Numbered from the stretch's first letter, positions 16,124-25,927 are shown. The stretch: 64,000 nt of DNA from an uncultured Candidatus Melainabacteria bacterium (GCA_949902595.1 CATLDC010000001.1:372001-436000); one strand, 5' to 3'. The notes: a model not told the origin generated them from the sequence alone. Made by a program: numbers and translations.

Positions 16124-16981
16124 TTACAGGTCTTGAATATCCTTGCTTGCAGATTCAATATCGTCTTTAAGCATTTTCCTTACAATGTCACCTTGCGTAT
16201 CCAGCATTTTGCATACTGTTTCGATGTTCGCAACTTTTTGGGAGAGGATTGTATCAGCGTTAGCGACAATGTTGCTAGACACTGTCTGATAAGCTGATAA
16301 TGCAGCAGAGGTAGTCCCCTGCATTAAGTTACCCATAACAACTGCAGGAAGCCCGAACTCTCCCAGATAAGGCGCTGCTGCTGTCATGATTCCGCCCCAT
16401 CCGGAAACAATTCCGGCGAGCGGCATTAATATGTTTGAAGCTCCGATTCCGTACCCGTTTGCAGTACCGATACCGTAAGCTGCCGTGCTTGCAATGTCTG
16501 CAATGCTCCCGATTCCGGAGGCAAAACCTGTTGTTTGACCGTTTGAGGAGCCGAATCCGGTGAGCAAATCACCGATTGATGAAGCCCCGCCGGTTGTGTA
16601 TCCGCTTTGTCTGTAGCCAAAGTTGGCTGCATAACCGCTCGGGAATCCTGAATAATTACCAAGGCTGTTTACGCCAAAAGAAGAGTAAGTTCCGGTTGTA
16701 CCGCCTGCACCGCCGCTGTATTGGGTCCAGTAAGACGTGCCCGGAATGTTCATTGCGTTGGTTCCGCCAAGGGTGGTCATAAACGCAGACGGCGCAAACA
16801 AACTTGCAAGCTGGTACAAGAACCCGCCTGCCGCTTCGAACCCTGTGCCGGAGCTTGCAGAGCCTGATACGGTCAGGTCGCGCAATCTGTCGTAGGTTTC
16901 ATAAAGCATAACCTTGGCGTCTGCTGATGCTGAGCCAAATCTGTTTGCTATTACTAAGTATCCGTCGTTTTTGTATGACAT
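16124..16981 (-). CDS. Gly/Ser/Tyr-rich unknown protein
   Basis: 285 aa. A short helical N-terminus (MSYKNDGYLVIANRFGS) is followed by a very Gly/Ser/Tyr/Thr-rich centre (about residues 80-185) and a hydrophobic patch (LPLAGIVSGWGGIMTAAAPY region). The C-terminal ~60 residues are a coiled-coil-like helix (VANIETVCKMLDTQGDIVRK). No Sec signal, no known domain. SD GAGG. It lies 26 bp after the 529-aa protein gene and is co-oriented, so probably one operon. The low-complexity centre suggests an extracellular or structural role; inference only. Confidence 0.75.
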   Translation of the reverse strand: MSYKNDGYLVIANRFGSASADAKVMLYETYDRLRDLTVSGSASSGTGFEAAGGFLYQLASLFAPSAFMTTLGGTNAMNIPGTSYWTQYSGGAGGTTGTYSSFGVNSLGNYSGFPSGYAANFGYRQSGYTTGGASSIGDLLTGFGSSNGQTTGFASGIGSIADIASTAAYGIGTANGYGIGASNILMPLAGIVSGWGGIMTAAAPYLGEFGLPAVVMGNLMQGTTSAALSAYQTVSSNIVANADTILSQKVANIETVCKMLDTQGDIVRKMLKDDIESASKDIQDL

Positions 16982-17007
16982 ATATACCTCTAATTTCAGC
17001 TATTACC

Positions 17008-18597
17008 TTAGCCGCTAAATGTCTTGAATGATTTTTCAATATTGTCTTTAACAACCTTCGATACCGCATCGATTTCTGTTGAAAGCGCGTTCTGCTCTGT
17101 ATCAAGCTGTTTGAGCCTCAACTCCAGCTGCAAATCTTCCTGCTGGATAAGCGATGTCTTTGCGTTGATGTCCTGTACCATTTTGTCATATACGGCGCTG
17201 TCATAATAGTACTGGTTCATTGCGTCTTTGTATGCTGCATCGTCCGTTACAGTCTCCATGTTGAGAGTGTAAGTCACGGTGTCGTTTTCAAACCTCACAG
17301 ATGTAAACCTGCCGTTGCCGTCTGTTTCCAAAAGCGCTCTCTGAGTCTCTTCGATTTTTGTCTTGACGTAAGTCGCGTTGTAATAAGCAAGCTTTGCCTG
17401 ACCGTCAATATGGTTTATGCCCGTTCCGCTTTCGTAAGACTTGTTCAAGTCACTGAATGTGGTGTAATAAGTCACCCCGTTCATTTTGAACGAGTACACC
17501 CCGCCCAGATAGTTTCCTTCCGCGTCGAAACAGTCGTTCATGCTGGAATCAATGCCCTGCTCCTTCATGTCTTTTACAACCTGAGTAAGCTCTGCCATCT
17601 GGTCTTTGGTTAAATCAGTGAGCAGAGTGAGCTCGCAGTTTCCAAGATAAGTCGGACGGCTCAATGAATTGTAAGCAGTCTCTGCTGCTTCGTAAGCCTG
17701 CAAGGCTGTAAACTGCGCTTCTTCAAGCGCTTCAATCTCGTCATCATAGCTGTTTGCAATGTTTCCGATAGAATCCGTGCCGGTAAGATGGTAAACAGGA
17801 CAGATTGTCTTTGTTCCGCTTGAACTACCGTAAAGGTTTCTTAAATCTGACTTGAACGCGATTGTACCATCTGCTGCATTGTAGTAAACATCGCTCATGT
17901 CAATGTCTTCAAGCTTTTTATTAAGAGCGCCCTCTTCAATAAGCCGCGTAACACCCTGAAGCACAAGTGCCTTCTGCGCATCGTCGGTCATTGTGTTGTA
18001 GCCGACATAGGTGTAGTCAGGGTCTGTGTCAGCCAAATCTTTTGTCCTGAAAGAGTAGGTGTCTGTCGCAGCGTCGTAAGAACTTTTGTTGACCCCTGTG
18101 TAGGTGTCGTTGTCAACGTAGTTGCTTAAAGTTGCAGCCTCTGCTTTTTTAGCCTCGGTTGCAGCTTTTGCTTCTTCATAGTCTTTCTTAGTCTGGGTTA
18201 CAAGCCGCATTGCGTTTTCAATTTCGTCAACACTAACGGTTGTACCAGATGAGAACTGGACTTGCGGGTCAGACATTTTTTTCTGGGAGCCGGTGTAAAC
18301 ATCTGCGTAGTAGTGGTGCGTTACAACATAGTTATAATCTTCTTCCGGAGTTGCAAGCTGCTGCCAGCTGTCGATTGTGGATTCGTTTAGGCCGTCAGAA
18401 TATGAGTACTGCTGTTTTGTGTAATCCTGCGTGCTAGGAGGGACAGGAACATTCAGGCCAAGCATCTGGTTGAATAAGTTTGCAGACTGATTGGATAAGA
18501 CAGTACGAGCCTGATTTATTTGTTGTCCTTCGTATTCACAGTTTGATTTTCGAGCAACCAGCGCTAAATATCTGGCTTGTGATGCTGCCATACCCAT
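17008..18597 (-). CDS. Large MGxxASxxR-type protein with variable middle
   Basis: 529 aa, no known domain. N-terminus MGMAASQARYLALVARKSN, then a helical QQINQARTVLSNQSANLF. The middle is Tyr/Asp/Thr-rich with two coiled-coil segments (about 140-175 and 290-315) and soluble beta-like stretches. The C-terminus is again a helix ending NIEKSFKTFSG. The small protein at 15106-15438 matches both ends. The helix-variable-helix plan parallels flagellin-like exported subunits; there is no signal peptide. SD GGAG. A promoter TATAAT lies at 18674-18679. Confidence 0.8.
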   Translation of the reverse strand: MGMAASQARYLALVARKSNCEYEGQQINQARTVLSNQSANLFNQMLGLNVPVPPSTQDYTKQQYSYSDGLNESTIDSWQQLATPEEDYNYVVTHHYYADVYTGSQKKMSDPQVQFSSGTTVSVDEIENAMRLVTQTKKDYEEAKAATEAKKAEAATLSNYVDNDTYTGVNKSSYDAATDTYSFRTKDLADTDPDYTYVGYNTMTDDAQKALVLQGVTRLIEEGALNKKLEDIDMSDVYYNAADGTIAFKSDLRNLYGSSSGTKTICPVYHLTGTDSIGNIANSYDDEIEALEEAQFTALQAYEAAETAYNSLSRPTYLGNCELTLLTDLTKDQMAELTQVVKDMKEQGIDSSMNDCFDAEGNYLGGVYSFKMNGVTYYTTFSDLNKSYESGTGINHIDGQAKLAYYNATYVKTKIEETQRALLETDGNGRFTSVRFENDTVTYTLNMETVTDDAAYKDAMNQYYYDSAVYDKMVQDINAKTSLIQQEDLQLELRLKQLDTEQNALSTEIDAVSKVVKDNIEKSFKTFSG

Positions 18598-18714
18598 AAA
18601 GGCGTCTCCTATTTGTAAGTGTTTCTATGATTGTTTTAATGGGATATTACTAAAAGTCAATCATTCTACTTGTATTATATAGTATTTTTAAGGAAATAAA
18701 TTATGCGCATAATT

Positions 18715-18761
18715 AAAAATCATACGAATGATGTAGATGTTTGAGAAAAAATCATACGAAT
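18715..18761. repeat. 15-bp direct repeat, 32-bp period
   Basis: AAAAATCATACGAAT at 18715-18729 and again at 18747-18761, three helical turns apart, between the end of the 20265 gene and the promoter of the 18597 gene. Confidence 0.7.
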
Positions 18762-18768
18762 AAAGTAT

Positions 18769-20265
18769 CTAATACTGTTTGTTTTTTAGAGAAGCTACTA
18801 TATAATCAAGTCTTTCTGATAAGTTTTTTAGATACCCGCGTAAGCCGGATTTTTTGATTTCTTCATTTGTATAATAATTAAATTTGTTGTCGTTGCGCTT
18901 GCTTCTTCCAAGAGTCTTTGCTTCAAATTTTACCAGTTTGTCGCCCTGCATAAGGAATGATTTTTTAATCTGATTATCACCTTTGAGCGCAAGGATTTTT
19001 GTGCAGCGCTCCTTGTTGATAACCGGAAAGCTTATTTGCAAACTTTCATTATTAGGAGTTGCGTTTTTCAAAATCATAGACGGGCTGCCCTTTTTGCATT
19101 CTATATCCAATGCATCTTTGGCACGATTCTTTAAATCAGATTCATTTAACTTTGCAAGCTCATCTTTACATTCCATATATTTTTTATGAACAAGATTTGC
19201 GCGCTCGAGGTTGAGGCTGCCTATTGTTCCGACCTCTGTTGTTGAAAGCCTTTGCTTTGTCTTATTAAGATTCTCTATTCTGTCAAGAATATAATCACTA
19301 TACTTTTGTAACTCTTGTTTCACATTAACAAGAGTTTTTTCGACCTCAGGGTTTTCTAACTCTTCTTTAGAATATAATACCGATTTATTGCCTGTATTTG
19401 AAAGGCTTTGAAGAGCTTTGCTTTTATAAACAGTGTATCCGGGAGTTATAATCATATTTTTAAAACTCCCGTCTTCCTGTCTTAACTGGATTACAAGCTG
19501 TCTGATATCATGGTCGAAGACCTGGTTTACCCGAAACCCGTTTTTCAGAGATTTTGTTCGAACAAAATCCAGCATTCTTGAGCCTTTGCTACCTTGATTT
19601 ATACCCGGGTATCTGTTTTTCACCTTTGAACGATTCACAACATTATTAATTTGACCGAGGTTTTTGAAAATATCTTCATATATGCTTTTTATCTGATTTA
19701 CTGTTTCTCTGTTGGCAAAGCTTAAGCCCTCTTTCTTTATCGGATAATAAACTGGTGCTGCAAGTACTTTATCAATCAAAGCCTGTGTCTCACAATTATC
19801 TAAAATCCTTCTAAGCTTTAAAATCGGAAAATCCACATCATTTAAGGCTTTCTCAAGAAAGGCTTCTGCTTCAGATACATTTTTAATCTTGCCGCCTTTT
19901 TCCATAAGCATACGGTCTCTTACAACTACACTTTTAAGTGTCTTATTATTCACAGGTTCTTGTTCCTTGCATTCAAGCCCTTTAGGACTTGAATGCAAAA
20001 CAATATTGTTTTGTCCGTTATTAAAAATAATTGCCCCTGCATTATTCAGTCCCTTGATAGACGCGTTTTGCTCTATATTCTGAATTAACCTTGATATACC
20101 ATTGACATTTGCCAGCCTGTATATTATTTTCAAAGCGGATTGCACATTGCCTATAACAGGTGCAAGACTATTAACACTCCTGAATAGTTCGTAATTAATA
20201 AACTCCGGACGTTCGTAAGATTTTATTTCGTTAATCTGTTTCGGTCTGATTTTTGCTATTTTCAT
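18769..20265 (-). CDS. Unknown 498-aa soluble protein
   Basis: Basic, helix-rich, no signal or membrane segment, no family I recognise. It has long charged helices (KQELQKYSDYILDRIENLNK) and a more folded region around residues 240-290 (VFDHDIRQLVIQLRQEDG, then MIITPGYTVYKS). It is divergent from the malQ-like gene, with 115 bp between. Upstream is an A/T-tract element like those before 22341 and 31550 (see findings). It lacks the F-K motif of the downstream cluster. The start ATG at 20265 has AGGGGG about 12 nt upstream. Confidence 0.75.
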   Translation of the reverse strand: MKIAKIRPKQINEIKSYERPEFINYELFRSVNSLAPVIGNVQSALKIIYRLANVNGISRLIQNIEQNASIKGLNNAGAIIFNNGQNNIVLHSSPKGLECKEQEPVNNKTLKSVVVRDRMLMEKGGKIKNVSEAEAFLEKALNDVDFPILKLRRILDNCETQALIDKVLAAPVYYPIKKEGLSFANRETVNQIKSIYEDIFKNLGQINNVVNRSKVKNRYPGINQGSKGSRMLDFVRTKSLKNGFRVNQVFDHDIRQLVIQLRQEDGSFKNMIITPGYTVYKSKALQSLSNTGNKSVLYSKEELENPEVEKTLVNVKQELQKYSDYILDRIENLNKTKQRLSTTEVGTIGSLNLERANLVHKKYMECKDELAKLNESDLKNRAKDALDIECKKGSPSMILKNATPNNESLQISFPVINKERCTKILALKGDNQIKKSFLMQGDKLVKFEAKTLGRSKRNDNKFNYYTNEEIKKSGLRGYLKNLSERLDYIVASLKNKQY

Positions 20266-20276
20266 ATTTGTTACAA

Positions 20277-20304
20277 ACCCCCTAAAAATTTTTTTTGCTA
20301 TTAG
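20277..20304 (-). promoter_or_regulatory. A-tract/T-tract upstream element (20265 gene)
   Basis: On the minus strand: TAGC, A8, T5, AGGGGG, then TTTGTAAC just before ATG. Same layout as 22302-22337 and 31574-31606. Confidence 0.4.
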
Positions 20305-20380
20305 TTTTGTTTGTGATATTATTTGTATATCAAATAACTATCGCTAGGTTATATGTGTGTATGAGTTTTAGAGGTATATC

Positions 20381-22294
20381 GTGAGAATATCCAAAGTCGA
20401 CAACTCCCCGACATTTAAAAGAAAACCCGTGGGGAGAGAAATGAAGGTTTACACAGAATCCCTTAATCAGGGGTTAGAGCTTCTGGGTAAAAAAGTAGAA
20501 TTGATTCTTCACAATTCTTCTGCTCCGGCTGTGAAGTCTGAAAACACAGGAATCGGGTCTCTGTTTTCTACTACCACGGCAAAAAAACTGTTCCCGTTTT
20601 TGAAACAACACTCAATCTCCAGTATCCAGCAGGAGCCGAACAATTTGAGACAGGTGATTGACGACTCGCCTTATGTTTCGGAATCCAACGCGAGAAATGT
20701 TTTCATGATTCCTCTGGAAAAACTTGCCTCCAAAGAATACGGTAATATCCTGTCTGCAAAAACACTCCAAGAGATTGTAGAACACAATCCGGATAAGGAA
20801 AACGTTAATTATCCTTACGTGCGCAGAAGCTACGAAAAGGCGCTCCGTGAGGCATTCAAGTATTCCAAAAACAATGAAGCAATTCAGGCTGATTTTGCAA
20901 AATTCAAACTGGAACAGGGCGCTAAATATGAACAGGGCGCGATTTTTAGGGTGCTGAACAAAATCAGAGGCAACGACAACGCGCTTGTCTGGGAAAATGT
21001 TTCAGGTAATCTTGGAGCCGACGAGCTTGTTGCGCTCAAGAAATCTGCGAAATGGGAAGACTGGGACGGTATTGATAAAAACCTGTTTGCTCCGAAAAAT
21101 GCAAAACAGGCAAAGGAAGCTCAGGCGAGAATTGATGAATTGAAATCAACTTATGCTGATGAGATTGATTACTACTTGTTCCAGCAAATGATTCTGGATA
21201 AAGAAGTCAAAGCTGCAAATAAACTAAGCAAGGAAACAGGGATAAGAGTAATCGGAGATTCTCCTGTTGCAGCTCCTGCTTCAGAAGAATGGGCTCACCA
21301 GAATCTGTTCCTGAAAGGGCTGGCAATCGGCTGCCCTCCTGATTATTTTTCAAAAACAGGCCAGAGATGGAATTTCATGTATTTCAATCCTGAAAAAATA
21401 TTCAACAAGGACGGCTCGCTCGGAGAAGCCGGAAAAGTGCTTCAAAAAAGATACGAAGACTATTTTGCAGCCTGCCCGGGCGGGGTTAGAATTGACCACG
21501 TTATCGGGCTGATTGACCCGTTCTTGTACACAATTAGCAGCAAGGAGATGACTCCTTCTAATTCCGGAAGAATCTATTCACAATTCACCGGCAAGTTCAA
21601 GAAGCGCAACGACGATGAGTACGCTTCAATTCTTACAAAAATAATCATTCCGGCAGCAGAAAAACACGGACTCGACAAGTCTGCAATCATCTGCGAGGAT
21701 TTGGGTGACAAGAATCTTCCGACAGAGCGGGTAATGAAAAAGCTCGGGCTTAGCGGGATTTCGGTTACGCAGTTTGACCACAGGGGTGCAAAGGCTAAGC
21801 CTGAAAATGTTATCATGCTGGGCTCTCATGATAACCCGTCGTTTATAGAGTTTGTGGAAGATTTGTTCAAGGACAAAAAATCAAAACGGTTTATGAACAA
21901 AACAAGGCTTCTTGCTCAAGATACTGCGCCAAAGGGGACTTCAAAAGCAGATTTGAAAAACTATCTCAAAGAGCTTCGCTCGGATAAGTTAAAATTCATA
22001 GCAGCAAGTTTTGCCGAGCTATTTACAAGCCCTGCAAAGCGCGTTCAGATATTCTTTGCTGATTTCTGGGGCACGGGAAAAACCTACAACAAACCCGGAA
22101 CACTAACAGGCAACTGGGCAACGCGGGTTGGTGAAGAGTTTGAGTCTGATTATTACAAGGCTGCTTCTGATGGCAGGGCTCCGAATTTTCCGAAGACGGT
22201 TGCGTCAGCTTTGCGCCAGAGAGGTCTGGACAAGGGAAACGAAGGGCTAATGAAGGATTTGGACGATTCTGCAAAAATCATTGACGAAGCTTAG
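20381..22294 (+). CDS. malQ: 4-alpha-glucanotransferase (GH77) with N-terminal F-K motif
   Basis: Amylomaltase transferring maltooligosyl units, part of glycogen/maltodextrin turnover; glgC is in the same window. GH77 motifs: GIRVIGDSPVAAPASEEW, GGVRIDHVIGL (nucleophile Asp in R-I-D-H), IICEDLGDKNLPTERV (acid/base Glu in E-D-L-G) and VIMLGSHDNPSFIEF (third Asp). The length of 637 aa is somewhat long because of N- and C-terminal additions. Residues 1-14 (MRISKVDNSPTFKR) carry the x-F-K motif shared by six other proteins downstream, which is not a normal part of GH77. The GTG start at 20381 has GAGG upstream. Confidence 0.9.
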   Translation: MRISKVDNSPTFKRKPVGREMKVYTESLNQGLELLGKKVELILHNSSAPAVKSENTGIGSLFSTTTAKKLFPFLKQHSISSIQQEPNNLRQVIDDSPYVSESNARNVFMIPLEKLASKEYGNILSAKTLQEIVEHNPDKENVNYPYVRRSYEKALREAFKYSKNNEAIQADFAKFKLEQGAKYEQGAIFRVLNKIRGNDNALVWENVSGNLGADELVALKKSAKWEDWDGIDKNLFAPKNAKQAKEAQARIDELKSTYADEIDYYLFQQMILDKEVKAANKLSKETGIRVIGDSPVAAPASEEWAHQNLFLKGLAIGCPPDYFSKTGQRWNFMYFNPEKIFNKDGSLGEAGKVLQKRYEDYFAACPGGVRIDHVIGLIDPFLYTISSKEMTPSNSGRIYSQFTGKFKKRNDDEYASILTKIIIPAAEKHGLDKSAIICEDLGDKNLPTERVMKKLGLSGISVTQFDHRGAKAKPENVIMLGSHDNPSFIEFVEDLFKDKKSKRFMNKTRLLAQDTAPKGTSKADLKNYLKELRSDKLKFIAASFAELFTSPAKRVQIFFADFWGTGKTYNKPGTLTGNWATRVGEEFESDYYKAASDGRAPNFPKTVASALRQRGLDKGNEGLMKDLDDSAKIIDEA

Positions 22295-22301
22295 CAAAAA
22301 T

Positions 22302-22337
22302 CTTACTAACAAAAATTTTTTTCACGGGGTTTAGAAT
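22302..22337 (+). promoter_or_regulatory. A-tract/T-tract upstream element (22341 gene)
   Basis: AACAAAAA then T7, CACGGGGT, TTAGAAT and, after AGT, the ATG. The spacing of 20 nt from the start of the A-tract to the TT[AG]NAA box equals that in the other two copies. Confidence 0.4.
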
Positions 22338-22340
22338 AGT

Positions 22341-23534
22341 ATGATAAATCTTCAGTCAAACATTGCTAAAATCCCGTCATCAATCAAGAACTCAGGATTC
22401 CCGCTTACAAAAATCAAACCGGAGGTGATAGAGGGAATCCAGAAGGGCATACCACTTTTTGACGGTGAAAGATTTGTTAAGCTTGATGACATAGCTTTTA
22501 TAACCAAAAACCTTGAGACTCTAAACCTGTTTCGCGGCTGCACTGTGGGTTGCACCCACTGCTTGAAGAACGCTAAACCGGATAAAAAGAGAACGATTCT
22601 TTTTGAGGATTTGGAAAGGTTTACAGACGGGTTCAGGAGTCTTAGCCAGAGGTTGGGGTTTGATGTTCTAAACGGGAACAAGTATTTGAGCATTGTTGAC
22701 GATTCAAACCCGTCGGATTTTCCTATTGAAGGTTTGAACTCGAAGCACAGCGTGGTTGATGCAATGCAGCTAATCTACAAAAAGCTCAACATTCCAACCC
22801 TGTTTGTGACATCCGGCTGGAGCAAGGCTTCAAAATATGCGCAGGAAAATGCCGAAAAATTGGTGAAGGAAATAAAAAGCAATCCGGATTCTGTAAAAAA
22901 AGTCGAAATTTCGATAAACCCGTTTTTGAATATCATGGAAAACTCACGTCAGGCTTTGAAAAACGGAGAGAAAGATAAGTCCGTTTTCTTTAGAAACATT
23001 TACACATCAAGAATGGCGAATGTGATTTCAACCTTCATTGATTTGTTTAGCGAGGACAAGGCGTCAATAATTTACAGGCATGCTGCAAATGGAGACGGTG
23101 TTAATGAAGTTGAGACAAAAAAGCTTTATGAAGAGATTTACGACAAGCTAAGAGGAATCATCGGCTCAAGGATAGAGGAGTTTCCAAGCCTGAGTCCGGA
23201 AAACTTAACACGCTTTGACAAATCCCATCTCATAGAGCCAAGCGGTCGTGCAAGAAAATATTTTTCCAAAGAAGAGAACATGAGGCTTCAATCAGAGCTT
23301 GCAGAAGAATACCTCGCTTGGCAGGAGCTCACACCAGAAGAGAAGAAAGCCGAATTGAGAGACGCAGCAGTTAAGTGCGTTGATATAAACGGCAGGGTGT
23401 ATGCTACAAAGCCGGCTTCAAGGGTGTCTTTTGTTAATACACCAATCGAGATAACGACTCCAACGGATATTCAACTCAATTACATCAATAGCCGAGAAAC
23501 AAATCCGGTTTTCAGTGATATTGAGTTAGATTAA
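22341..23534 (+). CDS. Radical SAM protein of unknown specificity
   Basis: 397 aa. The Fe4S4/SAM motif is CTVGCTHCLKNA (C-x3-C-x2-C, around residues 67-74), preceded by ETLNLFRG. Downstream are Ser/Asp-rich SAM-binding-type strands (YLSIVDDSNPSDFP, then IPTLFVTSGWSKAS). There is no B12-binding or SPASM-type cysteine cluster. The substrate is unknown. It lacks the F-K motif, although both flanking genes have it. The position next to malQ may reflect only proximity; the gap is 46 bp. Confidence 0.85.
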   Translation: MINLQSNIAKIPSSIKNSGFPLTKIKPEVIEGIQKGIPLFDGERFVKLDDIAFITKNLETLNLFRGCTVGCTHCLKNAKPDKKRTILFEDLERFTDGFRSLSQRLGFDVLNGNKYLSIVDDSNPSDFPIEGLNSKHSVVDAMQLIYKKLNIPTLFVTSGWSKASKYAQENAEKLVKEIKSNPDSVKKVEISINPFLNIMENSRQALKNGEKDKSVFFRNIYTSRMANVISTFIDLFSEDKASIIYRHAANGDGVNEVETKKLYEEIYDKLRGIIGSRIEEFPSLSPENLTRFDKSHLIEPSGRARKYFSKEENMRLQSELAEEYLAWQELTPEEKKAELRDAAVKCVDINGRVYATKPASRVSFVNTPIEITTPTDIQLNYINSRETNPVFSDIELD

Positions 23535-23537
23535 TAA

Positions 23538-25166
23538 TCAGAGCGGAAAATACTTGCCGTATTTGACTTTTATATACGCGAGCATAGAAGGACTTGAGTC
23601 TTTTATCAGGTCTTTATCCAGATGGCATTTATATAGCGGTGATTTTAACTGGTTAGAAGCTTTATCAAAAGCTGTTTTTGAGGATAATCTTATTGCATCT
23701 TCTATATCAGGAAATTTTAAAACTAAAAGATCAACATTTCGTTTAAAAATAGGGTCGCTAATGTTTGCATAAGTATAATCAAGCTCCGGATAGTAATTCA
23801 GGCGCTGATTATTAATTAGGGTCAACAACATAGCATCTTCGGCGTTCATAACTTTTTCCAGTATAGAAATACCGTTGTCATCTTTTTTATTGAAATCAAC
23901 ATAGTTTTTAATATCTCTTAATTTATCGACAATTGAATTTTTTTCTTCCGGTGTTGCCTTCGTCATTATAAAATCTATAACATTAGAGAGAAATTTTTCA
24001 CTATTTTTTATGGAATCAAGAGGGGTATCGTTTAATGTCGACATAATATTATCATAAGTTACAGACATATTATCCAATTTTTCAGCTTCGTGTGTGATTG
24101 CTGCCGGTAGCATATTATTGATACTTGTTTTTAAACTATTGCAAGCTATTTTATATGACGTCGTTTCAACTAAAACCGTATTCAAATTATACTTTACTTC
24201 TAACAACAATTTTACATTATCTTTTATTAAATCAAAATAGTGATTAATGATATCATTATGCCCATATGCTTTTAGCTGCACAATGTGCATCCTGGATTTT
24301 TCAAGACGCGACGTAGAATGTAACATTAGATCTGTATAGTTTTCTATGTCTCCTTGTTCGTATATTGCATGTATCTTTTTTAGGTCTTTATGACTCAAAC
24401 AATTTATATCAATATTACTAAATTTTTTTAAAGCGTTATCTAATATTGCAGGATATTTTGATAACAAGTCCCAATTTTCTACTATGCCTGATTCATCCGT
24501 GATTCTATATATAAGAGCAGAAGCTTGTTTTCTTTCAATCTCTAATCTTTCTTTTTCCACAGCTTCGTATTCTGCAAACGTTTCATCCCCCAATACTTTT
24601 TTAAAAATCGGAGCAAGCTCTTTATCAGATACAAACCGCTCTACAATATTCAAATCGTCCTTATCATTATTAACAGGCCTGAATGTAAAAATTTCTTTCA
24701 TAACTTCAGGCTTGTCTTGAAGTGCAATAGAAATTTCTTTAACCTCATCTGCAGTAATTTTTTTGACATCCAAATGCCCGTCTCTAAGAAGTGTTTCAAA
24801 TTTATTTGGCTCTGGTTTGATAATCTTTTCACCCGGCTCTAAATTGATATCGTCTTTAATATCTTCTTCTGATTTAAAGAGGTATTTTTCAGATTTAGCC
24901 CCCGTTAATATTAGAGTCCCGAACAGTCCTTTTTTGATACCTTCACCGGCCTGCGCAGTTATCCCCAAAATATTTCCAAAGAAATGTTTCAGTTTTAAAA
25001 TAACCTCGTATTTTGCAGCAGCTTCCTGGATATTTTTATTTTCTATTATTTTTTTGCTTAAATCCCAAAGCGCGCCTTTTTGAAGCCTCTTGTCAAGGTA
25101 CAAAGCCCTGAAGCTCGGTTGCCGCTTTTGTATTGAATATGTTTGCTGATTGTTTGTAATTATCAT
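23538..25166 (-). CDS. Ankyrin-like family protein with N-terminal F-R motif (paralogue 3)
   Basis: 542 aa, last gene of a five-gene operon. The N-terminus has QPSFRALYLDKR (F19). The C-terminal 130 residues match the two paralogues upstream: VDFNKKDDNGISILEKVMN, then YYPELDYTYANI and FPDIEDAIRLSSKTA. That block contains one ankyrin-like repeat. The central 300 residues are helical and not shared with the shorter paralogue. The segment around 60-75 (GNILGITAQAGEGIKKGLFG) aligns in place with the membrane/EVGEEAKKGILGNTK region of the paralogues but is less hydrophobic. Function unknown. Confidence 0.8.
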   Translation of the reverse strand: MIITNNQQTYSIQKRQPSFRALYLDKRLQKGALWDLSKKIIENKNIQEAAAKYEVILKLKHFFGNILGITAQAGEGIKKGLFGTLILTGAKSEKYLFKSEEDIKDDINLEPGEKIIKPEPNKFETLLRDGHLDVKKITADEVKEISIALQDKPEVMKEIFTFRPVNNDKDDLNIVERFVSDKELAPIFKKVLGDETFAEYEAVEKERLEIERKQASALIYRITDESGIVENWDLLSKYPAILDNALKKFSNIDINCLSHKDLKKIHAIYEQGDIENYTDLMLHSTSRLEKSRMHIVQLKAYGHNDIINHYFDLIKDNVKLLLEVKYNLNTVLVETTSYKIACNSLKTSINNMLPAAITHEAEKLDNMSVTYDNIMSTLNDTPLDSIKNSEKFLSNVIDFIMTKATPEEKNSIVDKLRDIKNYVDFNKKDDNGISILEKVMNAEDAMLLTLINNQRLNYYPELDYTYANISDPIFKRNVDLLVLKFPDIEDAIRLSSKTAFDKASNQLKSPLYKCHLDKDLIKDSSPSMLAYIKVKYGKYFPL

Positions 25167-25177
25167 AACCGCTGTTC

Positions 25178-25912
25178 CTATTTTTTCAATTTCTTTGCTA
25201 TCTGGTTCATATCAAGGTTTCGAACCTGCACTGGAGGTACGAATCCCAGATTCAGCTTTTTAGAATTTAACTTGTCAACGAGCGCTTTGAGCTCTTTTTC
25301 TATCCCGAATCTGATACTGTCAGAGTCCTCCACCTTTTGCACCAGAGTCAAAATTGTGTATTTGTCAGCATCTTCAAATCGGGAAAAATCTGCACCGCGT
25401 ACAATTGTGGAGATTGTTGATTTTATTCCGTTAACAAAGCTGGCCTGCTGTTCGTTTGTCAGGATGCCTTCTTTTGGCGCAAACTTCTGCATTCTGTTTG
25501 CGCATATAAGCGCCATTACAGGGTCTTTGACTTCCTGAAGTTTTTGAACCTCTTTTCTCAGACCAATACTGTCTGCCTGACATTCAGGTGAAAGATTTTT
25601 GCGCAATTCCTTGGCGGTTTCTTCGTCTCCAAAAAATTCCATTAAGTCGTGCTCCGATGCATTCTGGATTGCGCAGGTGAACTGGGACAAGAATCCTGCA
25701 ACTTTTGTGCTAACAGGGTTATCCAAATCAGGATAGGAATTTACGCGCTCAATCAGAGCTGCTTTATCTGCCAGCCTTTTCTGCTCAGCCTGTCTCTTGC
25801 GTTCCAGCTCCTGCTGGCGCTGTAGTTCCTGCTGGCGCTGAAGCTCGCGAAGGCGTGCCATTTCTTGTTCTCTATGTTTATTTGATTTGAATGTAATGTT
25901 ACTGACTAGCAT
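25178..25912 (-). CDS. Coiled-coil protein with N-terminal F-K motif
   Basis: 244 aa. It begins MLVSNITFKSNK (F8-K9-S10), then a highly charged coiled coil with tandem ELQRQQ units (about 18-50), then a helical domain (about 60-240) that I do not recognise. No membrane segment. SD AGGAAG. It is 11 bp upstream of the last operon gene and 15 bp after the paralogue at 25928-27421. Confidence 0.8.
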   Translation of the reverse strand: MLVSNITFKSNKHREQEMARLRELQRQQELQRQQELERKRQAEQKRLADKAALIERVNSYPDLDNPVSTKVAGFLSQFTCAIQNASEHDLMEFFGDEETAKELRKNLSPECQADSIGLRKEVQKLQEVKDPVMALICANRMQKFAPKEGILTNEQQASFVNGIKSTISTIVRGADFSRFEDADKYTILTLVQKVEDSDSIRFGIEKELKALVDKLNSKKLNLGFVPPVQVRNLDMNQIAKKLKK

Positions 25913-25927
25913 TGTTCTTCCTTTTTG

